From Pseudomonas marginalis (GTDB lineage: Bacteria; Pseudomonadota; Gammaproteobacteria; Pseudomonadales; Pseudomonadaceae), in assembly GCF_024169655.1 (NCBI RefSeq), contig NZ_JALJWV010000001.1:377001-441000 (forward strand): DNA of 64,000 nt, written 5' to 3'. A program made the position numbers and the translations under genes. This document shows positions 8,871 through 17,219 of this stretch, one piece after another. The notes below the pieces were generated by a model. That model had not been told where the DNA came from. It saw only the letters and a program-made list of their open reading frames with translations, and ran no database searches. How positions within the stretch are numbered: the stretch's first letter is position 1; each line of letters begins with the position of its first letter.

Positions 8871-11800
8871 TTAGTCGAGCGTGGAGGGCGGCGGCTCGGG
8901 TGCGTCGACCACTTTGCCTGGCGGTGGCTGCGGTGCGTCTGGGGCCTTGGCCGGGTTGGCGATGGCGTGGTTCTCGTCTTCCACCGGCACCAGCTTGTAC
9001 TCCTGGCCGTGCAGGTTTTTCAGGTAAACCTCCATCTGCCGGAACGAGATGTTGATATGGTTGTTCTTGAACTCGCGGTTGATAAAACGGTTCACCTCGT
9101 CGATCACCGGGTTGCGGTCACCGAGGTCGCGCACGTGCATGCGCAGTTCGTGGTCGAGGGTGCTTTCGCCGAAGTTGAGGAAGTACACGAGGGGTTCGGG
9201 CTCTTTCAGGACCCGTGGGTTTTCCCGTGCGGCCTGAAGCAGCAGGGCCTTCACCAGGTCGAGGTCGGAGCCGTAGTCCACGCCGAGTTTGAGGGTGACC
9301 CGGGTAATGGTGTCGGTCAGCGACCAGTTGATCAGTTGCCCGGTGATGAAGGTTTTGTTCGGGACAATGATGTCCTTGCGGTCGAAGTCGGTGATGGTGG
9401 TGGCGCGGATGCGGATCTTGCTCACCGTGCCCGACAGGTTGCCGATGGTGATGGTGTCGCCGATCCGCACCGGGCGCTCGAACAGGATCATGATGCCGGA
9501 GATAAAGTTGGCGAAGATCTCCTGCATGCCGAAGCCCAGGCCCACCGACAGCGCCGCCACCAGCCATTGCAGCTTGTCCCAGCTTACGCCGAGGGTCGAC
9601 AGGGTCGAGACAAACCCCACGCCGGCAATTACATAGGACAGCAACGTGGTGGTGGCGTAGGCGCTGCCCTGGGCCAGGTCCAGCTTGGACAGCACCAGCA
9701 CCTCGAGCAAACCGGGCAGGTTGCGCGCCAGGGCGAAGGTGATGCCGATGATGATCAGCGCGCCGAGCATGTCGCCGATGCTGATCGGCACCATGCTGAT
9801 ATTGGCCCCGGTGCCGCTGGTGTATTCGTAGAGGGTGATGTTGTCCAGGTAGGAAAACACCGAGATCAAGTCCGACCACACCCAGTACAGCGCCGCGATG
9901 AAGCCGCCGAGCAGGGCCAGGCGGATCAGGCGCATGGATTGTTCGTTGACCTGTTCGATGTCCAGGGTCGGCTCTTCGATCACCGCTTCGCCGTCGCCGG
10001 CTTCTTTGGCGGCCTGGCGTTTTGCTAGCGCCCGCGAATAGGCCAGGCGCCGGGCCGCGACACCCAGGCCGCGGACGAAGGTGGCTTCGATCACCAGCCA
10101 GAACATCAGCAGGTACAGGGTGTTGATCAACCGATCGCTGAGCTTCAGGGCGGTGTAGTAATAGCCAAAGCACACCGCGATAAACAGCGCGATGGGCAGC
10201 GCGGTAAACAACAGGCCTGCGCCTTTGCGGAACAGTGAGGCTTTCTCGTGGGTCGTGCTGTGCAACAGCAGGCGGCCCAACAGCCAGGCCATCAGCGCGT
10301 AGCAGGTCAGCACCACGCCGATGCCGAGCACGTCGTCGGCCAGTGCCGCCGGCTGATGCTCAGCAATGGCCACCACGGCCACCAGCGCCAGTACCACCAG
10401 CCCGAGCTTGCGCACCCAGCCTTGCAGGAATTCGACCTGCGGACGTTCCCAGCGAAAGTGCAATTCGGCTACGCCGCCCGGCGCGAGGATTCGGTAGGCG
10501 GTGTAAAACACCATCCACGCCTGGGCGATCTGCAACAGCGCAGCGCCCAGGTTGGCGTTCTGCCCGCGGGCGTCGATCTGCAACGCATAACCGCATAACG
10601 CCAGGCCCAGGGCCACGGGCATGGCCAGCAGGATATTCACCAGGATCGCCTGGGGCGTGTGCCATTGGCTGTCACGCTTGAAGTGGCCGATGTCCAGGTG
10701 GACCTTTTTCAGGCGTGCGTACAAGGCGTTGCGCCGCCACAGCAGCGCGCCGATCAACAGCAGCAACGGCAGGAACAGCAGCGGGCGTTGGGTCAGGCCG
10801 TCGTACAGTTCGCTGACGCTGGAGGCCCAGGGCAGGGAGGTGACTTGCTTGCTCAGGTGATCCGGAACGGTTTCCAGCCACTCGGTATCCAGCGGCTTGT
10901 TGCTGGGAATCCAGAACATCTGCTCATCGAGGGTCGCACGCAGGGTGGTGGCGGTGCTGAGCAGTTGTTTCTGGTTCAGTTGCAGGGTGATCGATTCATT
11001 GAGCAGCGCACTCAACTCGCGGCTCAGGCGCTCGAGCAGGTCGCTGCGGGTGATCGCCAGTTCCAGCAGGGTGCGCCGCAATTGCGGGGTGATCTCATCC
11101 GGCGGCTGGTTGGCCAGCAGGTTATCCACATAGGTGCTGGGCGAGCTGATCAGTTCGCGTTGCTGGTTGACCTCGAACTGGTACAGGCGAATGTTGGCGA
11201 TATTGTCTGCCAGATCGCGGTCGACCGTCAGACGCGGCAATGCCTGCTTCTGTTTGTACAGAATCTTCGACAGCAGCAGGCTGCCCTTGAGCACGTTGAT
11301 CTGTTCTTCCAGCGCCGAGTCGCTCTGGGTCACGGCGTCCAGTTGCTGCTTGGTCTGCAGGTTTTTCTGGGTCAGGTCGTTGAGGCGGTCGGTGCTTTTG
11401 AGCAGGTAGTCGGACAGTTTCAGGTTGGTCGCGCTTTCCGTGGCCAACAGGCTGCTGCCGCCGGCTTTCTGCGCTTCGATGGACTGTTGGGTCACCGTCT
11501 GCTGGGACTGGGCCAGGCGTTTCTGGTTGATCAGGGTTTGCAGGTCCTGGATCTCTTGTTCCAGGCGCGCGGTTTTTTCCACTACCAGGTCATGCTGGCT
11601 GTTGCCCAGGTCTTGCAGTTGGCTGTTGCCGGCCAGTTCCTGGCGGCGCAGCGGGATCAGTGCATTCAGCGACGCCAGTTCGGCGTTCAACTGGTTGCGC
11701 TGGTCGGCGCTGAGGGTTTTGCCGTTGTCCTTGCCGGTCTTGAGGATCGCATTGATCTGCTGGATGCGCGTCTGGCTGCTGCTGATTTCGGTCTGGGCGC

Positions 11801-12254
11801 GCTCGGGGCGAGTTTGGGCGGCGATGGTCAGGCTGTTGGCTTCGGCCAGGTCTTTTTGCAGGTCGCCTTGCTGGGTGGTGCGCTGCACCAGCAGTTGTTC
11901 CAGTTGCGGCACCGGCAAGGTGGCGTAGCGTTGGGCCACCGGGACGATTTTAGTCGCCTTGAGCCGGGTCAATTCGCGCTGGTTTTCGCTGGTCAGGCGC
12001 GGGGCGTCTTGCAACTGGCGCTTGAGATCGGCCAGGCGCTGCTCGTAATCCTGCTTGTTGCCCAGGTAGGTCAACGTCTGCTGCAGGATCGCCTGCAGCG
12101 CCTTCATGTCGGCGTCGGGCAGCTTGCGATCGGGCAGCTTGTCCAGGGTTTGCTGGATAGCGTCGGCGCTGGGCGGGTCGGCGGCGTGTACGTTGCCGAC
12201 ACAAAGGGTCAGGCCCAGCAGGGCAGTGGCGAGAAAAGTGCGCAGGGTTGGCAT
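8871..12254 (-). CDS. mscK: Large mechanosensitive channel of the MscK/KefA type
   Basis: 1127 residues. A signal peptide (MPTLRTFLATALLGLTLCVGNVHAA) leads into a long periplasmic coiled-coil region rich in Gln and Leu (about 30-480), then many membrane segments (about 505-860) and a C-terminal MscS pore and beta domain with VSVGLGFGMQEIFANFISG and RPVRIGDTITIG. The channel opens on osmotic downshock to release solutes. The C-terminal tail is Pro-rich. The start at 12254 was chosen for the signal peptide; an ATG 111 bases upstream would extend it with sequence that overlaps the cvrA end. Little homologous regulation is visible. Confidence 0.9.
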   Translation of the reverse strand: MPTLRTFLATALLGLTLCVGNVHAADPPSADAIQQTLDKLPDRKLPDADMKALQAILQQTLTYLGNKQDYEQRLADLKRQLQDAPRLTSENQRELTRLKATKIVPVAQRYATLPVPQLEQLLVQRTTQQGDLQKDLAEANSLTIAAQTRPERAQTEISSSQTRIQQINAILKTGKDNGKTLSADQRNQLNAELASLNALIPLRRQELAGNSQLQDLGNSQHDLVVEKTARLEQEIQDLQTLINQKRLAQSQQTVTQQSIEAQKAGGSSLLATESATNLKLSDYLLKSTDRLNDLTQKNLQTKQQLDAVTQSDSALEEQINVLKGSLLLSKILYKQKQALPRLTVDRDLADNIANIRLYQFEVNQQRELISSPSTYVDNLLANQPPDEITPQLRRTLLELAITRSDLLERLSRELSALLNESITLQLNQKQLLSTATTLRATLDEQMFWIPSNKPLDTEWLETVPDHLSKQVTSLPWASSVSELYDGLTQRPLLFLPLLLLIGALLWRRNALYARLKKVHLDIGHFKRDSQWHTPQAILVNILLAMPVALGLALCGYALQIDARGQNANLGAALLQIAQAWMVFYTAYRILAPGGVAELHFRWERPQVEFLQGWVRKLGLVVLALVAVVAIAEHQPAALADDVLGIGVVLTCYALMAWLLGRLLLHSTTHEKASLFRKGAGLLFTALPIALFIAVCFGYYYTALKLSDRLINTLYLLMFWLVIEATFVRGLGVAARRLAYSRALAKRQAAKEAGDGEAVIEEPTLDIEQVNEQSMRLIRLALLGGFIAALYWVWSDLISVFSYLDNITLYEYTSGTGANISMVPISIGDMLGALIIIGITFALARNLPGLLEVLVLSKLDLAQGSAYATTTLLSYVIAGVGFVSTLSTLGVSWDKLQWLVAALSVGLGFGMQEIFANFISGIMILFERPVRIGDTITIGNLSGTVSKIRIRATTITDFDRKDIIVPNKTFITGQLINWSLTDTITRVTLKLGVDYGSDLDLVKALLLQAARENPRVLKEPEPLVYFLNFGESTLDHELRMHVRDLGDRNPVIDEVNRFINREFKNNHINISFRQMEVYLKNLHGQEYKLVPVEDENHAIANPAKAPDAPQPPPGKVVDAPEPPPSTLD

Positions 12255-12281
12255 AGAGACCGGTCGAGCAAGGTGAAGAAA

Positions 12282-12299
12282 CGGGGCAGCGTTGCCCCG
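12282..12299 (-). terminator. Hairpin terminator after cvrA
   Basis: CGGGGCA and TGCCCCG form a 7-bp GC-rich stem with a four-base loop, five bases after the cvrA stop. On the minus strand it is followed by TTTCTTC, a weak U-run. It lies just before the mscK start, so it may only partly separate the two genes. Confidence 0.55.
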
Positions 12300-12303
12300 C
12301 AGT

Positions 12304-14046
12304 TTAGAGGAAGAGTCCGGGGCCCGGGCGACTTCCTTCGGGGAATCTGACGCCGACTTTGCCAATCTTGTTCCCGTCCATGACCGCGACGGTCCAGATC
12401 GTGTTGTTCCACTCCACCTGGTCGCCGACCACCGGCGCGCCGCCGACTTTCTGGGTGATGAAGTGGCTCAATGGCATGTCCGGGTCGATGCCTTCGAGTT
12501 GCAGGCCATACAGCGCCGACACCGCGCCGAGCTGGGCGTCGCCTTCGAGGACGAAGTCGCCGAAGAAGCGCAAATCCAAGCCGCGTTGCGGCGCCTGGCT
12601 GAACAGTTTGCCCAGGGCTGGCAGGTTGTGTTCGTGACCGATCACGCAGAGCAAGTCGTCGGCTTCCAGCACCGTGCTACCCGACGGATGGAGCAGTTGC
12701 TGGCCACGGAACAGCGCTGCGATGCGCGTGCCTTCGGGCATTCTCAGTTCGCGCAGGGCTGCGCCGATGCACCATTTTTCCGCGCCCAGGCGGTAGACGA
12801 ACAGCTCCCACTCGCTGGTGACGTGGACTTCCAGGGCGGCGCGGGAAATCGGCGCCGGCTCCGGTGGTACGGTTACTTTCAGCAGCTTGGCCACCCACGG
12901 CAGGCTGGTGCCTTGCACCAGCAGCGAGACCAGCACGATAAAGAACGCCAGGTTGAAGTACAGCTGCGCATGGGGCAGGCCGGCCATCAGCGGGAACACC
13001 GCAAGAATGATCGGCACCGCGCCGCGCAAACCGACCCAGGCGATAAAGGCTTTTTCACGGTCGTGGAACGCCTTGAACGGCAGCAGGCCAACGATCACCG
13101 ACAGTGGCCGCGCAAACAGGATCATCCACAGCGCCAGGCCCAGGGCGGGCAGCGCAATCGGCAGCAGATCGTGGGGCGTGACCAGCAGGCCCAGCACCAG
13201 GAACATGCCGATCTGGGCGAGCCAGGCCATGCCGTCGAGCATATGCAAAATGCCATGACGGCTGCGCACCGGGCGGTTGCCGATCACCAGGCCGCACAGG
13301 TACACGGCGAGGAAGCCGCTGCCGTGCAGGGCGTTGGTCAGGGCGAAAACGAACAGGCCGCCGGCGATCACCAGGATCGGGTACAGGCCGTTGGCCAGGT
13401 TGATCCGGTTGACCATCTGCAGCATCAGCCAGCCGCCGCCCAGGCCGATGAGGCCGCCGATGCCGAACTCGCGCACCAGGTGAATCAGCAGGCTCCAGTG
13501 CAGGCCGGTCTGGCCGCTGGCGAGCATGTCGATCAGGGTGACGGTCAGGAACACCGCCATCGGGTCGTTGCTGCCGGATTCGATTTCCAGGCTGGCGGAA
13601 ACCCGTTCGTTGAGCCCCTTGCCGCCGAGCAGCGAGAACACCGCGGCGGCGTCGGTGGAGCCGACAATCGCGCCGATCAGCAAACCTTGAATGATATTGA
13701 GGTCGAACAGCCAGGCTGCGGCCATGCCGGTGAGACCGGTGGTAATCAACACCCCCACCGTGGCCAGCGACAACGCCGGCCAGAGTGCCACGCGAAAACT
13801 CGCCACCCGTGTGCGTAAGCCGCCGTCGAGCAGGATCACGGCCAGGGCGAGGTTGCCCACCAGGTAGGCGGTGGGGTAGTTATCGAAGATGATGCCGCCG
13901 CCGTCGACGCCGGCGACCATGCCCACGGCCAGGATGATCACCAGGATCGGGATGCCCAGGCGGGACGAAAGAGAGCTCACCAGAATGCTCGCACTCACCA
14001 GCAACGCGCCGATCAAGAACAGGCTGTTGATGGTCGTCGCATTCAA
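12304..14046 (-). CDS. cvrA: K+/H+ antiporter CvrA/NhaP2 (CPA1 family)
   Basis: 580 residues with about 12 membrane segments, then a cytosolic TrkA-C domain (about 400-490) and a CorC-like C-terminal domain (about 500-580). Ion-binding region motifs include [12 protein letters not shown] and [13 protein letters not shown], typical of CPA1 exchangers. It exports K+ (or Na+) in exchange for protons. I propose a TTG start at 14046, giving [14 protein letters not shown], with GGAG eight bases upstream; this matches the beginning of the family as I remember it. The next upstream in-frame starts would add a non-membrane stretch unlike the family. Confidence 0.88.
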   Translation of the reverse strand: MNATTINSLFLIGALLVSASILVSSLSSRLGIPILVIILAVGMVAGVDGGGIIFDNYPTAYLVGNLALAVILLDGGLRTRVASFRVALWPALSLATVGVLITTGLTGMAAAWLFDLNIIQGLLIGAIVGSTDAAAVFSLLGGKGLNERVSASLEIESGSNDPMAVFLTVTLIDMLASGQTGLHWSLLIHLVREFGIGGLIGLGGGWLMLQMVNRINLANGLYPILVIAGGLFVFALTNALHGSGFLAVYLCGLVIGNRPVRSRHGILHMLDGMAWLAQIGMFLVLGLLVTPHDLLPIALPALGLALWMILFARPLSVIVGLLPFKAFHDREKAFIAWVGLRGAVPIILAVFPLMAGLPHAQLYFNLAFFIVLVSLLVQGTSLPWVAKLLKVTVPPEPAPISRAALEVHVTSEWELFVYRLGAEKWCIGAALRELRMPEGTRIAALFRGQQLLHPSGSTVLEADDLLCVIGHEHNLPALGKLFSQAPQRGLDLRFFGDFVLEGDAQLGAVSALYGLQLEGIDPDMPLSHFITQKVGGAPVVGDQVEWNNTIWTVAVMDGNKIGKVGVRFPEGSRPGPGLFL

Positions 14047-14168
14047 AGGCAGTACTCCATGGGCAAAATAAAACGGGGCGCACTCTGACCATGCAGTCTG
14101 CGTGCCAGCGATTCTAACCTGTTGAATTGCCGCGCTGTCAAAAAGGTTTTCGTGATTCACATAGATTC

Positions 14169-14217
14169 AAATGTGGGAGGGGGCAAGTCGAATCGTCGCA
14201 CCGCCCCTCCCACATTT
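14169..14217. repeat. REP palindrome (AATGTGGGAGGGG type)
   Basis: AAATGTGGGAGGGG and CCCCTCCCACATTT pair around a 21-base centre. The copy at 27221 is the same over about 49 bases apart from one substitution (T/C) in the centre. This is the common REP family of fluorescent pseudomonads. It lies between cvrA and the chemoreceptor relic. Confidence 0.85.
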
Positions 14218-14235
14218 TCGACCAAGTGCAGTCAG

Positions 14236-14396
14236 TCAGAGGCGAAACCGCCCGACCATCCCATTCAAATCCACCGTCAGGCGCGGATTTTGCTCATTTG
14301 GTTCAGGGCGAACACACCGAGAAACAACATGAGTGCGCCAATCAGGGCGAAGCCTGGGAAGGCGCGCGGCGCAATATTCATATTACGAAGAGACAT
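14236..14396 (-). pseudogene. Deletion relic of a methyl-accepting chemotaxis protein gene
   Basis: Reading on the minus strand from ATG at 14396, 39 codons give a typical MCP N-terminus (MSLRNMNIAPRAF, then the signal anchor FALIGALMLFLGVFALNQM, then SKIRA) and a stop at 14277-14279. Directly after, in another frame, VDLNGMVGRFRL followed by TGA (14236-14238) reads like the usual C-terminal end of a Pseudomonas MCP. The periplasmic sensor, HAMP and signalling domains are missing. This is what an internal deletion of well over a kilobase leaves, with the junction in a short GCCTGA overlap. A FliA-like -10 is retained upstream. The first part could still make a 39-residue membrane peptide. Confidence 0.75.
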
Positions 14397-14453
14397 GCGG
14401 GAATCCTGCGCAGATGCGCGCTCCATGCTGCCTTGAGATGGGCTAAGCATCAC

Positions 14454-14461
14454 CTATCGGC
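14454..14461 (-). promoter_or_regulatory. FliA (sigma-28)-like -10 element before the MCP relic
   Basis: GCCGATAG on the minus strand matches the sigma-28 -10 consensus GCCGATAA in seven of eight bases and lies 58 bases before the relic's ATG. A clear -35 (TAAAG-like) at the right spacing was not found, so it is only suggestive; MCP genes in Pseudomonas are often FliA-dependent. Confidence 0.4.
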
Positions 14462-14671
14462 AGTGCGATTAAAGTCTAAAGTGGCATGTGCGTTTATCGC
14501 ATCTGACGAGGGGCTGGGCCGATTCAGGAACCTGATGGGGGAAATGCAGTCACTAAGGCTCGAAAGTGTGGCCCGGCCCTTAACAATCGGGCTGCGCGCC
14601 GGGGATAACCCTGGCATCCGAGGTGAATTTTCTTTATCGTCACCGCCCTTTGAAAAGCCCAGGAAATCAAA

Positions 14672-14902
14672 ATGTTAGAAGCATCCCTCAGCCAACTGGA
14701 ACAACTGGTCAGCGACCTGGTACAGCAGAATCACGACCTGTTGGGCACCAATGAATCCCTCAAGGCGGAACTGGCCCGCGCCAAGGATGAGAACGACAGC
14801 CTGCAACTGAACCTGATGGAGCAGGAAGAAAAGAACGGCGCTACCGCTGCGCGTATCCAGGCGTTGGTTGAGCGTGTGAGCGCAGGTCCTGTCAGCGCAT
14901 GA
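14672..14902 (+). CDS. Small coiled-coil protein, ZapB-like (TIGR02449 family)
   Basis: 76 residues, almost wholly a heptad coiled coil (LEQLVSDLVQQNHDLLGTNESLKAEL). It belongs to the small protein family encoded just before zapA in pseudomonads and is presumed to act with ZapA at the division ring, in the manner of ZapB. Its stop overlaps the zapA start by four bases (ATGA). The ribosome site is not strong (GGAAATCAAA before ATG). Confidence 0.85.
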   Translation: MLEASLSQLEQLVSDLVQQNHDLLGTNESLKAELARAKDENDSLQLNLMEQEEKNGATAARIQALVERVSAGPVSA

Positions 14903-15192
14903 ACGAAGGGATAAAGGTCGTTTCGATTCTCGGAGAGGATTACTCGATCAAGGCACCGGCCGGAGAAGATCAAACCCTGATGCGCGCCGTGACCCTGCTC
15001 AAGGCCTCCCTGGCGACTACCAAGCAAAAGTACCCGACCCTGATCGGTGACAAGCTATTGGTGTTGGCCGCGCTGAACCTGTGCGCCGAGCAGATCGAAA
15101 TGCAACAGCGTCACCAGCAGGAACTCGACCGTTACCAAGAGCAAGTCAGCGCCACGGTCGAGGTGATTTCCAAGGCTATCGGCCAGCCTTAG
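14899..15192 (+). CDS. zapA: Cell division protein ZapA
   Basis: 97 residues with the ZapA pattern: an N-terminal beta strand region (IKVVSILGEDYSIKAP), the helix LMRAVTLLKASLATTK, and a C-terminal coiled coil (EQIEMQQRHQQELDRYQEQVS). ZapA cross-links FtsZ filaments at midcell. It is coupled to the upstream coiled-coil gene. Its stop codon overlaps the stop of the convergent acyl-CoA dehydrogenase by four bases. In the pseudomonads I know, zapA is followed by the 6S RNA gene and a 5-formyltetrahydrofolate cyclo-ligase; neither is here, so this pair has been moved or is a second copy. Confidence 0.92.
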   Translation: MNEGIKVVSILGEDYSIKAPAGEDQTLMRAVTLLKASLATTKQKYPTLIGDKLLVLAALNLCAEQIEMQQRHQQELDRYQEQVSATVEVISKAIGQP

Positions 15193-16991
15193 AACCACTC
15201 ATCCTGCATGCCGAGGCACGTATCATCGCGGGCCTCCAGAATCGCCAGTTCATGATGGCAGCCCGGTACTTCCCAGGTCAGGAAGTACCGGGCTGCCTGG
15301 AGCTTGCCTTTATAGAAGGCGGTGTCCGCCGCATTGCCCTTGGCCAGGCCTTCTTCGGCGCGAATCGCCTGCTCCAGCCAGCGCCAGCCAATCACCGTGT
15401 GTCCGAACACCTTCAGGTACAGCGCCGAATTCGCCAGGCTGCTGTTGACTTTGCCTTGGGCGAGATCCGTCAGCAGGCCGATCGTCACGCTTTGCAGGCG
15501 CGCCACCAGGTGTTCCAGCGGTTCTCTCAACGTATTCAGCGAGGGGTATTGCTGCGCCCGTGCGCCCGTTTCGGCGATCAACCGAATCAACTGCTTCAGC
15601 CCGGCACCGCCGTTCTGCGCCAGCTTGCGCCCCAACAGGTCCAGGGACTGAATGCCGTGGGTGCCTTCATGGATCGGGTTGAGGCGGTTGTCGCGGTAGT
15701 ACTGCTCCACCGGGTATTCACGGGTGTAGCCGTGGCCGCCGAGAATCTGGATCGCCAGCTCGTTGGCCTTGAGGCAGAACTCCGAGGGCCAGGATTTGAC
15801 GATTGGGGTCAGCAGGTCGAGCAGTTCGTGGGCGCGCTTGCGCTCGACGTCGGTTGCCAGGGTGGTGGTGTCGTCGAACAGGCGTGCGGCATACAGGCCG
15901 AGGTCGAAGGCGCCTTCGACGTAGGCTTTCTGGGTCAGCAGCATGCGCTTGATGTCGGCGTGCTGGATGATCGACACCGGCGCGGTGCTCGGGTCTTTGC
16001 TGTCCGGCAGGCGGCCCTGCGGACGTTCGCGTGCGTATTCCAGGGAATACAGGTAACCGGCGTAACCGAGCATCACCGCGCCCATGCCGACGCCGATGCG
16101 CGCTTCGTTCATCATCTGGAACATGCAGCTCAGGCCCTGGTGCGGCTTGCCCACCAGATAGCCGACGCAGTGCCCGTTATCGCCGAAATTCAGCGCCGTG
16201 GACGTGGTGCCGCGCCAACCCATCTTGTGGAATAGCCCGGCCAGCAACACATCGTTGCGCGCGCCCAGGCTGCCATCGTCGTTGACCAGGAATTTGGGCA
16301 CGATAAACAGCGAAATGCCCTTCACCCCGGCCGGTGCGTCCGGCAGCTTGGCCAGCACCATATGCACGATGTTTTCCGACAGCGGGTGGTCGCCGCCGGA
16401 GATAAAAATCTTGTTGCCCTTGAGGCGATAGCTGCCGTCCGCCGCAGGCTCGGCGCGGGTCCGAATGTCCGACAGCGACGAGCCGGCATGCGGCTCGGTC
16501 AGGGCCATGGTGCCGAAGAAACGCCCCTCGATCATCGGTTGCAGGAAGCGTTGCTTCTGCTCCTCGGAGCCGAAACTTTCGATCAGGTTGGCGGCGCCCA
16601 TGGTCAGGAACGGGTAGGACGTTGACGCGGCGTTGGCCGACTGGAAGTGCGCGAAGCAGGCCTGGGACAGCAATGTCGGCAACTGCATGCCGCCGGCTTC
16701 GAAACTGCGCGCGGCATTGAGAAATCCCGCTTCGAGGAATGCGTCCACCGCCGGTTTGACTTCCGGAATCAGGATGGCCTTGCCGTCCTCGTAGCGCGGT
16801 TCGTTTTCGTCGTTCTTGCGGTTATGCGGCGCGAAGTACTTCTCGGCAATGTTCCGGGCGGTACTGATGGCCGCGTCGAAGGTTTCGCGATTGTGTTCGG
16901 CAAACCGCTCGCGCTGGGTCAAGCCCTCGGCATCGAGGACTTCGTACAGCTCGAAAGCCAGATTGCGGGAACTGAGTAGCGTCTCGGACAT
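15189..16991 (-). CDS. Acyl-CoA dehydrogenase, large (about 600-residue) type
   Basis: 600 residues. FAD-binding and substrate blocks are visible: FFGTMALTEPHAGSSLSDI, KGNKIFISGGDHPLSENIVH, QMMNEARIGVGMGAVMLGY, AIQILGGHGYTREYPVEQYYRD (the last read in two parts), and HEGTHGIQSLDLLGRK near residue 445, where the catalytic Glu lies in this family. The N-terminal extension and C-terminal DUF-type domain mark the class with a longer chain than classic ~380-residue enzymes. It oxidises acyl-CoA at the alpha-beta bond in fatty acid breakdown; chain-length preference is unknown. Synteny with PA5020 supports the call. Confidence 0.9.
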   Translation of the reverse strand: MSETLLSSRNLAFELYEVLDAEGLTQRERFAEHNRETFDAAISTARNIAEKYFAPHNRKNDENEPRYEDGKAILIPEVKPAVDAFLEAGFLNAARSFEAGGMQLPTLLSQACFAHFQSANAASTSYPFLTMGAANLIESFGSEEQKQRFLQPMIEGRFFGTMALTEPHAGSSLSDIRTRAEPAADGSYRLKGNKIFISGGDHPLSENIVHMVLAKLPDAPAGVKGISLFIVPKFLVNDDGSLGARNDVLLAGLFHKMGWRGTTSTALNFGDNGHCVGYLVGKPHQGLSCMFQMMNEARIGVGMGAVMLGYAGYLYSLEYARERPQGRLPDSKDPSTAPVSIIQHADIKRMLLTQKAYVEGAFDLGLYAARLFDDTTTLATDVERKRAHELLDLLTPIVKSWPSEFCLKANELAIQILGGHGYTREYPVEQYYRDNRLNPIHEGTHGIQSLDLLGRKLAQNGGAGLKQLIRLIAETGARAQQYPSLNTLREPLEHLVARLQSVTIGLLTDLAQGKVNSSLANSALYLKVFGHTVIGWRWLEQAIRAEEGLAKGNAADTAFYKGKLQAARYFLTWEVPGCHHELAILEARDDTCLGMQDEWF

Positions 16992-17108
16992 GGCGGCTTA
17001 CCTGTGTGGGAAGGGGCCTGAGTCTAAGTGCGGGAATGGAGGGCGGCTAGCAAGATTGATCTGGGTGATGGAGGGGCAGAACGCGGACGAGGAGTTGAAA
17101 TGCGACCG

Positions 17109-17206
17109 AATGTGGGAGGGGGCTTGCCCCCGATTGCAGTGTGTCAGTCAGTTCAACTGTTACTGATACACCGCCATCGGGGGCAAGCCCCCTCCCACAT
17201 TTTTTC
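17109..17206. repeat. REPIN: two inverted REPs with a pairing centre
   Basis: AATGTGGGAGGGGGCTTGCC opens the element and GGCAAGCCCCCTCCCACATT closes it, forming a stem of about 26 bp. The spacer pairs too (GTGTCAGT with ACTGATACAC), so nearly the whole 98 bases fold into one long hairpin. It lies between the putA stop and the acyl-CoA dehydrogenase start, with a T-run at its right end. Confidence 0.85.
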
Positions 17207-17219
17207 CGCGTTTCGGCAG

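Noticed and set aside
14462..14671. 6S RNA or other small RNA before the zapB-like gene
   Set aside because: The sequence does not show the long interrupted rod with a central bubble expected for 6S RNA, and in pseudomonads ssrS is downstream of zapA.
14127..14678. A 183-codon plus-strand frame across the MCP relic and zapA leader
   Set aside because: It runs antisense through the REP and the MCP relic, both of which explain the sequence better.
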